The position numbers and the translations under genes were made by a program. Below are positions 27,500 through 34,051 of a stretch of DNA of 64,000 nt, piece after piece (the stretch's first letter is position 1; the number at the start of each line of letters is the position of its first letter). The notes beneath the pieces were generated by a model. The model searched no databases and was not told the origin of the DNA. It worked only from the letters and a program-made list of their open reading frames with translations. Source of the DNA: Nitrospirota bacterium (GTDB lineage Bacteria > Nitrospirota > Thermodesulfovibrionia > SZUA-242); assembly GCA_016212095.1 (NCBI GenBank), contig JACRHH010000003.1:1-64000 (forward strand), in the 5' to 3' direction.

Positions 27500-29811
27500 G
27501 CGTTCCTCCCTTTTTCAAGCAAGCTGCCGCTTGCGAGCGTTATAAGCGCCGGAATGTAGACGATTGTCATTACAGCGCTCAGCAGCATCATGCTCACGAT
27601 GAACGCTCCAACCGTAATGTATGGCGTGAGCGGCGCGAATATCATCACCGCAAACGATGCGGCAAACAGAACTGCGTTTCGAATTATCCCCTTGCCGGGG
27701 CGCTCGGCTGTCCAGAGCAGCGCGTCGGATAATGATTCGCCGGGCATTTCCCTCAGGCGCTGCCGTAATCTGCTTACAAAATGAATGGCGAAATCCACCG
27801 CCATGCCAAGCGACAGGCACGACAGCACCGATATCGGCATGTCGAAATCCTTGCCCGCATAGCCCACAACGCCATAGATGAGCAGTATCGTAAACAGAAG
27901 CGGCGTGTAGCCCACAAGCGCCCATTTTACCGAACGGAAGTCCAGCGCAAGAATGGCGAACACGGCGATAAGGGCAAGGCCAAAGCCCATGACCATGTCC
28001 CACAGAACCTCATCGTTCCAGACCAGATTGAAATATGCGATTCCCGCCGGTTTCAGATCGATCCGCATGGGCGATTCATGAGCCGCCGCCTTGTACTCAT
28101 CCATCGCCTTGATAACGTCCCGCATCGCCTGGGCGTCCCAGGTTTTCAACTGCACCCAGATATTTGCGCGCCGGAACGGATAGTCAACCACATTGTCCAG
28201 ATCGGACGGCTTGGCCGACATCGAAAACAGGAATATGTACTGGCCGATCATCTCCTTTGTCTCCGGAACCGCATCGAATTTCGGGTCGTCGTCATGGAGA
28301 ACCCTGTTTATTCTTTTGACATAATCCACGACGGATGTCGTTTTTCCCACAACAGGCAATTTCTCAAGATGCCGCTGAAGCCCCTCGATGTGCCGCATCG
28401 CTTCCGGAGTTTTCATGTATTCATCCTCCGGCGCGGTTGCCACGACATAGGCCATCGACGTGCCGCCAAGCGACCTGTTCATCACCGTGTCGGCAATGCG
28501 CACCTCGTTGCCGGTCTTGAACCACTCCACCAGATTGTTGTTGACCCTTATTTTCGTCAGCCCCACAAGCGCAGCCGCGAAAAGGACAAGGCCGACAACC
28601 AGCGTTGTTTTCGGGTGATACGCGCCGGCTCCCGCAAGCTTCCGGAGAAACCGTGAGGTTCCGCCGGCCCGAATCTCCTGCGCCCTTGCGATCTTCTCAA
28701 TCTTCTCCTCTTTCACGAATGTGAACATCGCCGGTATGAAGCTGAAGCTCAGAATCCTCAGGACAACGGTTCCGAAGGCTACAAGGCCGCCGAACACCTT
28801 AACCGGAATGATGTTCATGAAAAGAAGCACGCCGAAGCCAACGGCGGTTGCAAGGGCGGTGTTCTGCACGGGCCTGCTGACCGCGCGCATCGTTTCGATT
28901 ATCGCTTTCCTCTTGTCTTTCGTCTCGCCGTATCGGAAGTAAAACTCATTGAAGATATGCATGCTGTCCGTGGCTATAGCCATCAGAAACACCGGAGCCA
29001 TCGAACTCATGATATGTATGGGAAAGCCGAGGCCGATCAGCAGGCCCATGCTCCAGACGATGCTTATCATGGCGTCCATCATCAATGTGACTGAGAGAAA
29101 AAGATCCCTGAACATGAAAAATCTGACCGCCAGCATGACCATGCCGGCAATCGGCGCGAAGACCGCCATCAGCTTGAACATCTCGGCGCCGAACGTGTCG
29201 CGCGCAACCGGATCGCCCGCTATGTAGAACTTCTCGCCGCCCTTTTCCTTGCCGACGAGCTCGCGTATGCTGTCGGCAATCTCCTTGCCGTTAGCTCCCT
29301 TTTCGAGCGGAACATAAATGGCGGCGGTCTTTCCGTCCTTCGATATGATGCGATTCAGGAAAAGTGGGTTTTCGAACAGGTTCCGGCGGAGATTTTCGAC
29401 GCCGGCTTGATCTTTCGGGACATCTGCCATGAGTGGCGCTACGTTGAGCGTTCCGTCCTGAACCGTCACGTTGTCAATTGTGGTGAAGCTTGAAACATCT
29501 CTGGCGGCAACGCCGTTTATCCTTAGAATCCCGTCGGTTATCCGCTGGATTCCTCCAAGCGTGTCTTTATTGAGGATGCCGTTTTCGTTGACAATCCCGA
29601 CCGCGATCATGTCTTCGTAGAGGCCGAAGGTCTTTTCAACCCCATCGTTCCAGACCCTGACCGCCGACGTTGCCGGAAGCATGTTCTTTGGGTTGGTGTC
29701 TGTCTTGATCTTCGGAAACTGGGTCATGAAGGCCAGCGAAATGATTATGGCCAGCAGCACGATCAGCTTAGGATGATCAACGGAGAATTCAACCAGCGAA
29801 AACTTTTTCAT
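27496..29811 (-). CDS. MMPL/RND-superfamily transporter
   Basis: A 771-residue protein with two copies of the layout helix - large periplasmic loop - five to six helices (MMPL fold, COG1033-like). The N-terminal helix FSVDHPKLIVLLAIIISLAF is typical, as is the helix region AIATDSMHIFNEFYFRYGE with its intramembrane acidic residue and the corresponding AVDFAIHFVSRLRQR in the second half. Such proteins use proton flow to move hydrophobic molecules, for example hopanoids or other lipids, from the inner membrane. It is the first gene of the set with the LolA-like and beta-barrel genes; the MITE-like element lies just upstream. Confidence 0.93.
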   Translation of the reverse strand: MKKFSLVEFSVDHPKLIVLLAIIISLAFMTQFPKIKTDTNPKNMLPATSAVRVWNDGVEKTFGLYEDMIAVGIVNENGILNKDTLGGIQRITDGILRINGVAARDVSSFTTIDNVTVQDGTLNVAPLMADVPKDQAGVENLRRNLFENPLFLNRIISKDGKTAAIYVPLEKGANGKEIADSIRELVGKEKGGEKFYIAGDPVARDTFGAEMFKLMAVFAPIAGMVMLAVRFFMFRDLFLSVTLMMDAMISIVWSMGLLIGLGFPIHIMSSMAPVFLMAIATDSMHIFNEFYFRYGETKDKRKAIIETMRAVSRPVQNTALATAVGFGVLLFMNIIPVKVFGGLVAFGTVVLRILSFSFIPAMFTFVKEEKIEKIARAQEIRAGGTSRFLRKLAGAGAYHPKTTLVVGLVLFAAALVGLTKIRVNNNLVEWFKTGNEVRIADTVMNRSLGGTSMAYVVATAPEDEYMKTPEAMRHIEGLQRHLEKLPVVGKTTSVVDYVKRINRVLHDDDPKFDAVPETKEMIGQYIFLFSMSAKPSDLDNVVDYPFRRANIWVQLKTWDAQAMRDVIKAMDEYKAAAHESPMRIDLKPAGIAYFNLVWNDEVLWDMVMGFGLALIAVFAILALDFRSVKWALVGYTPLLFTILLIYGVVGYAGKDFDMPISVLSCLSLGMAVDFAIHFVSRLRQRLREMPGESLSDALLWTAERPGKGIIRNAVLFAASFAVMIFAPLTPYITVGAFIVSMMLLSAVMTIVYIPALITLASGSLLEKGRNA

Positions 29812-29842
29812 CTATTTCTCCTGCTCGGCATTAATGAAGACT

Positions 29843-29973
29843 GACGACCTCGTAAAAAGTCGAACAAAGCCATTTTCATGTCATTCCGGCTTGTCCGGAA
29901 TCCATCTTTTTCAATGTGTTACGCGGAAGAATGATTCCCGACAAGCGGGAATGACGACTTTTTACGAGGGTGC
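29843..29973. mobile_element. MITE-like palindromic element with 7-bp direct repeats
   Basis: A 131-bp non-coding element. Its ends form an inverted repeat (cctcgtaaaaagtcg at 29848 and cgactttttacgagg at 29955), and the interior holds a second imperfect inverted pair around gtcattccggcttgt and acaagcgggaatgac. It is flanked by direct repeats gaagact at 29836-29842 and 29974-29980, which look like a target-site duplication. Similar cross-shaped elements are repeated in many delta-proteobacterial genomes. It encodes no transposase and would need one supplied in trans. Confidence 0.8.
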
Positions 29974-29994
29974 GAAGACTTCATGATTGCGGCA

Positions 29995-30417
29995 TCAGAA
30001 TGTAAGGTTCATGTCTGCCTGAACCACAACTTCCTTGTAATAAGTGGCCGGATTGGCAAGTTCCACGCCCTCGACGAAATCCGCTTTGGACATGCCGAAA
30101 AGCGGAACGTTGAGCGGACAGGCCAGCATCCTTGCTCCCTCCATGTGAGCCATGAAAAGCAGTTCCTCGACAGTTGGAAGCTCCATCTCCTCCATCCGCT
30201 TCATCACGGCGTCGGAAACCTCCTGTGGCTGGTCTGGAAGGCATTTAAGATCCTTCACCTTGTCTTTGTGGATTGCGTTAACCCCCCTTGATCCGAAGAA
30301 AATCGTCACCTTCGAGTCTTCCCTGAGCAGGCTTAACGCCGTCATTAGCGCGTTGTAAACCTGGCAAAGCTCATCGTGAAAACACATCACCGACACGTTT
30401 TTCGTTATCTTCGCCAT
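29995..30417 (-). CDS. DsrE/DsrF-family (peroxiredoxin-like) sulfur protein
   Basis: A 140-residue protein of the DsrE fold. Cysteines at 12 and 18 lie near the N-terminus (VMCFHDELCQ) and one lies in RMLACPLNVPLFGM, the loop where DsrE2-type proteins place their sulfur-binding cysteine. Such proteins carry persulfide sulfur. It is the last gene of the sulfur operon, 38 bases after the oxidoreductase. The ATG at 30417 has an AAAGGGG site 7 bases upstream. Confidence 0.8.
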   Translation of the reverse strand: MAKITKNVSVMCFHDELCQVYNALMTALSLLREDSKVTIFFGSRGVNAIHKDKVKDLKCLPDQPQEVSDAVMKRMEEMELPTVEELLFMAHMEGARMLACPLNVPLFGMSKADFVEGVELANPATYYKEVVVQADMNLTF

Positions 30418-30455
30418 GGCGATACCCCTTTCAGCCGACTTTCCGGCCAATATTC

Positions 30456-31643
30456 CTACGGCCAGTTGCTTAATCCATGCCTGATTTTGAATAGAAAATA
30501 CTTTTCGAAGGCGATTTTGGCCCATTTGTATCGCACGCCAGCCTCTATCATCGATTCCTGCCGGGGCGGAAGCACCGGGTACGCCTTCATGATTGCGGCC
30601 TTGTCGCCCATGTCCATGAGGCAGAGCACATCGAGCGGTTTTTCCTGCGGCGGCGGGCCGCCAAGAATATCCGATGCGATGGTCAGCGCGGCGGTTTTGG
30701 CCATGCTCACTGTCATGTATCCGGTTTTTGGCACGCCGGTTGGAACCGGAGTTGGCTCCGGCGGCGCTATGGCCACGGCCACGCCCACGGCGAATATGTT
30801 GCGGTGCTTTGTATGCCTGTATCGTCCGTCAACCGGAATGAAGCCGCGCGGATTGCCCAGATGCGACACAGCCGGAACGCCCTTCATTGCGGGCGCAAGC
30901 ATCGAGAGCTTGAACGGGAGCTTCGTTCCGTCCTTCAGAATCACCTCGCCGGGCGCAATTTCGGCAACCGCCGTATTGGCTATAACCTTTATGTCGCGCT
31001 TTGCGAACTCGTCTTCCATCATTGTTTTCGAGTTCCGCAGGCCGCCGATGCCGAAATGGCCGACATAAGGCTCGGAGGTGATGAAAACTATCGGAGCCTT
31101 GTGGCGGATTTTCCGGTGGCGAAGCTCGGTGTCGATCTCGAAGGCGTATTCGTATGTCGGGCCGGAACAGCTTACGCCCTGCACCGAGCCGATTACGGCT
31201 GTGCCGGGACTTTCCAGAAACCTGTTCCACGAGGCGTTTGTCTTTTCCGCCTGCCCCAGAGTGAAGATGCAGTCTGTGTTGCCGCCATCGGGGCCAAGGC
31301 CCGGCACTTCCTCGAAGGCCAGATGCGGGCCGGATGCGATCACGAGATAATCGTATGCAATCTCGCTCTTTTCTGTGACAACCTTCGATGCGTCTGCGTC
31401 AACGCCGGTTGCCTTCTCATTAATAAATGCGATCTTGTTGCTTTCGAGAATAGGGCGAAGCGGAACAGTTATGTCCGCCGCGCGGCGAATGCCCATCGCC
31501 AGCCAGGGAAGCGACGGGATGAAGACGAATTTATCGTCATCGGATATTACGGTTACATCGGCTTTCTTTCCAAGAAGTCTTTTCAGCTCGAATGCGGCGG
31601 TGAGTCCTCCGAAGGAACCGCCGATCACTGCGATTTTAGCCAC
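30456..31643 (-). CDS. sqr: Sulfide:quinone oxidoreductase
   Basis: A 395-residue FAD enzyme of the SQR family. The dinucleotide-binding motif IAVIGGSFGGLTAA begins the protein. Three cysteines at about residues 125 (NTDCIF), 159 (GVSCSG) and 341 (VLCLMD) match the redox and trisulfide cysteines of type I SQR (near 128, 160 and 356). The C-terminal region ends in basic, aromatic helices that fit membrane binding. It would oxidise sulfide to polysulfide and reduce quinone. It starts at a GTG with a CGGGGAGG site, 19 bases after the DsrH-like gene. The role is well supported; activity is inferred. Confidence 0.88.
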   Translation of the reverse strand: MAKIAVIGGSFGGLTAAFELKRLLGKKADVTVISDDDKFVFIPSLPWLAMGIRRAADITVPLRPILESNKIAFINEKATGVDADASKVVTEKSEIAYDYLVIASGPHLAFEEVPGLGPDGGNTDCIFTLGQAEKTNASWNRFLESPGTAVIGSVQGVSCSGPTYEYAFEIDTELRHRKIRHKAPIVFITSEPYVGHFGIGGLRNSKTMMEDEFAKRDIKVIANTAVAEIAPGEVILKDGTKLPFKLSMLAPAMKGVPAVSHLGNPRGFIPVDGRYRHTKHRNIFAVGVAVAIAPPEPTPVPTGVPKTGYMTVSMAKTAALTIASDILGGPPPQEKPLDVLCLMDMGDKAAIMKAYPVLPPRQESMIEAGVRYKWAKIAFEKYFLFKIRHGLSNWP

Positions 31644-31664
31644 AATTGAACCTCCCCGATAACC

Positions 31665-31946
31665 TCAGAACATCCCGACAACCTTGTCGTTTTCAGTCAT
31701 TATATCCACCAGTCCGTCGTAGTCGATGCCTTGAATGCGGCTGCCCGCCATTGCCGAGTCGATTCCCCGCAGCTTCACATCGTCTTCCAGCGCGTATATC
31801 CTGCCGGAAAATTCCCCAATCGCGTTCCCGTCGGCGAAATACACGCCGTTCTGAAGCAGAACCACGTCAGCCGCAGCCTCGCGGGCAAGCATCATTCCAC
31901 GCATTCCGTCAGTCGTATCGGGCGCGCTTTTAACAAGTACAAGCAT
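31665..31946 (-). CDS. DsrH/TusB-like sulfur relay subunit
   Basis: A 93-residue protein with the DsrH/TusB pattern: start MLVLVKSAP, central strand VVLLQNGVYFA, strand RIYALEDDVKLRGI, end YDGLVDIMTENDKVV. It has no cysteine, so like E. coli TusB it would be structural rather than a sulfur carrier, unlike A. vinosum DsrH with Cys20. It follows the DsrF-like gene by 9 bases, with its AGGAGG site overlapping that gene's stop. In TusBCD and DsrEFH the three subunits form a hexamer. Confidence 0.82.
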   Translation of the reverse strand: MLVLVKSAPDTTDGMRGMMLAREAAADVVLLQNGVYFADGNAIGEFSGRIYALEDDVKLRGIDSAMAGSRIQGIDYDGLVDIMTENDKVVGMF

Positions 31947-31955
31947 ATCGGCCTC

Positions 31956-32306
31956 CTAAAAGATCATCGTTTGGCCGGCTTGCCCGATCAGCGCGGCAAT
32001 TTCGGGCCATCCGGTTATTTTCACGCCCGACGCCACGCAGTCCGGCGCAACATGGCGCTTTGCCAGCGATTCGCTGTCGGCGTAAACATTCACCCCAAGC
32101 TCAACCGCATCGCCAATGGCGTTTTCGAGATTCATGAAGCCGTCAGTGTCCTGCTGGCCTTTTCTTGCCAGAAAAACCCCGCCGTCAAGAAGAATGAGGT
32201 TCACGCCGATTTCATCCGACGCCGCGCCCATTGCGTGGCGCACCGCTTCAGCCGCGTTTATGTCGCCATACGGCGGCTTCCGCACAATCATTGCTATTGT
32301 TTTCAT
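31956..32306 (-). CDS. DsrF/TusC-like sulfur relay subunit
   Basis: A 116-residue protein with the DsrE/DsrF fold (TIAMIVRKPPYGDINAAEAV, then NLILLDGGVFLARKG and ELGVNVYADSESLAKRHV). The middle gene of the DsrEFH-like set. A GGAGG site lies 8 bases before the ATG at 32306; the frame upstream is not needed. DsrF/TusC subunits hold the complex together and normally lack the sulfur-binding cysteine; the one cysteine here is near residue 86. Confidence 0.82.
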   Translation of the reverse strand: MKTIAMIVRKPPYGDINAAEAVRHAMGAASDEIGVNLILLDGGVFLARKGQQDTDGFMNLENAIGDAVELGVNVYADSESLAKRHVAPDCVASGVKITGWPEIAALIGQAGQTMIF

Positions 32307-32323
32307 GATGTTTGCCTCCACGG

Positions 32324-32680
32324 TCACGCGCCGATATTCAGCCAAACGTCGCTTTCACCCATGGTTTTAAAAAGTCCCTTGAGCGAGCCAACTTCCGAAC
32401 CGTCAATAAAGTCGTCTTTCGCCGCCCGGCGAAAGTTCATGCAGCCGCCTCAGAGATAGACGCGCAAGCCTTTTTGCATCAGCCCGGCGAATTCCTCCTC
32501 CGCGTTGGTTATCCCCTTCGCCTTCTGTTTCTTGAGGAAACCATACACCCCGTCGGCTGACGCGATCAGGTTAACAGTGTGTCCTTTTCTCAGCGCCGAT
32601 TCCGCTATTCGAACAGTGGAGAGTGTGTTCTCGCCAGAGTAAGGCGATGTGGACAGATAGAGAGTCAGTGTCTTGGCCAT
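32324..32680 (-). CDS. DsrE/TusD-like selenoprotein (UGA = Sec77)
   Basis: Read normally, this frame stops at TGA 32450-32452 after 76 residues, just before the place where DsrE/TusD has its sulfur-binding cysteine (Cys78 in E. coli TusD and A. vinosum DsrE). Reading the TGA as selenocysteine gives VYL-U-GGCMNFRRAAK, continues with the conserved tail (GSLKGLFKTMGESDVWLNIG) and stops at TGA 32324-32326, total 118 residues. A perfect hairpin follows the UGA. The first half is clearly DsrE-like (TLTLYLSTSPYSGENTLSTV). An AAAGGAGA site lies 6 bases before the ATG. It heads the operon and probably passes sulfur through a Sec-sulfur bond. DsrE-like selenoproteins are known from metagenomic selenoproteome surveys. 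Confidence 0.88.
32416..32452 (-). promoter_or_regulatory. SECIS-like hairpin and UGA in the DsrE-like selenoprotein
   Basis: On the minus strand UGA (32452-32450) is followed after 14 bases by a perfect 8-bp stem ctttcgcc / ggcgaaag with a gggc loop. Position, stem length and a loop beginning with G match the bacterial SECIS, which must lie directly after the UGA inside the coding region. Confidence 0.82.
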
Positions 32681-32859
32681 ACAAAATCTCCTTTCGTGAT
32701 GTCCTATTGAAAAATAATAACAGATAGTAAAAAACTATTCAATGACGGCGCACAGACTTCCGAACCCGTGCGACACCATCGTTGGGTGGTTTTGTGATAT
32801 AAAACGGCAGCAAATGCGCCAAATGGGCTAAACTTGCGGCAAATGGAGCGCGTTGTAAT

Positions 32860-33975
32860 ATGACTGCGGAACTTATGAAATACGGCGACCTGCTGACACA
32901 AATCAAGGGCCGTATCAGGCAGGCTCAGGTAAGGGCCACTTTTTCCGCCAATGCGGAAATGATCCTGATGTACTGGGACATTGGGCGGATGATTAGGGAA
33001 AGAAGGGCACATGAAGGCTGGGGCAAGGGTATATTGCGGCGACTCGCAACCGATCTTAAAAACGAACTGCCTGAAATAAAAGGATTTTCCGAGCGCAACC
33101 TTCAACTTATGAGCCAGTTTTATGAGGAGTACTCTGAACTGCTTTCAATTTCGCAACGGGCCGTTGCGGAATTGCCCAGTCTATTGACTTCAGCCGAAAA
33201 TGGGGCACTGGCGGTGGCCCAATCAAGCCAATCTCAAATTGTGCAACCGCTCGTTGCACAAATAAGCTGGGCGCATAATGTGCTTTTGATTCAAAAGGTT
33301 AAAGACATACCAACCCGCCTCTGGTACATGCAGCAGACCATCGAACATGGCTGGAGTCGGGATGTTCTCGGCTTGATGATCAAGTCTGATGCCCATAAAA
33401 GACAGGGCGCAGCAATCACCAACTTTCAGGAGCGCCTACCCTCTCCTCAGTCCGACCTGGCGCGACAACTTCTAAAAGACCCCTATATTTTCGATTTCCT
33501 GACTCTGACAGAACCATTTGAGGAAAGGGAGCTGGAAACCGGTCTGGTAAAGCACCTTGAAAAATTTCTCCTTGAACTCGGTCAGGGCTTTGCGTTTGTC
33601 GGGCGCCAGTATCTTCTGGAGGTCAGCGACAAGGGCTTCTATCTCGATCTGTTGTTTTACCACCTGAAACTGAGATGTTTTGTGGTGATTGAGTTGAAGA
33701 AAGGGGACTTCAAGCCGGAATATGCCGGGAAGATGAACTTCTATTGCTCAGTGGTGGACGACAAGCTCAGGCATGAAAACGACGGTTCCACTATAGGTCT
33801 GATTCTCTGCCAGACTAAAGACCGTGTGCTGGCCGAATACGCGTTGCGGGACATCCACAAGCCCATTGGCGTGTCGGACTACGAGCTTACCCGCGCCCTG
33901 CCGGATAATCTAAAATCTAGCTTGCCGAGCATCGAGGAGATAGAGGCGGAGTTGAGCGGGGAGGCGGGGGAATGA
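32860..33975 (+). CDS. YhcG-type PDDEXK nuclease (DUF1016)
   Basis: A 371-residue protein. Residues 15-160 are the DUF1016 N-terminal winged-helix-like domain (EMILMYWDIGRMIRERR, GFSERNLQLMSQFY), and residues 200-350 are a PDDEXK nuclease core with FYLDLLFYHLKLRCFVVIELK, where Asp and the ELK motif form the active site. The family is common in mobile, often horizontally acquired loci and is thought to act on recombination or defence DNA. It stands alone between the sulfur operon and the M16 protease, with no partner. The gene is richer in A and T than its neighbours. Confidence 0.9.
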   Translation: MTAELMKYGDLLTQIKGRIRQAQVRATFSANAEMILMYWDIGRMIRERRAHEGWGKGILRRLATDLKNELPEIKGFSERNLQLMSQFYEEYSELLSISQRAVAELPSLLTSAENGALAVAQSSQSQIVQPLVAQISWAHNVLLIQKVKDIPTRLWYMQQTIEHGWSRDVLGLMIKSDAHKRQGAAITNFQERLPSPQSDLARQLLKDPYIFDFLTLTEPFEERELETGLVKHLEKFLLELGQGFAFVGRQYLLEVSDKGFYLDLLFYHLKLRCFVVIELKKGDFKPEYAGKMNFYCSVVDDKLRHENDGSTIGLILCQTKDRVLAEYALRDIHKPIGVSDYELTRALPDNLKSSLPSIEEIEAELSGEAGE

Positions 33976-34051
33976 GCGATTTGCCGGAAACCCGGGAATT
34001 AATCTGACTCAGCGACATCATTACTTGCCTATCAGAAAGGAACCACATAAA

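Noticed and set aside
31620-31665. The TGA after the DsrH-like gene is in frame with the sulfide:quinone oxidoreductase, so read-through would fuse them.
   Set aside because: The TGA lies at the normal DsrH/TusB end, and a strong CGGGGAGG ribosome site precedes the oxidoreductase GTG. No SECIS-like hairpin follows. Ordinary stop is more likely.
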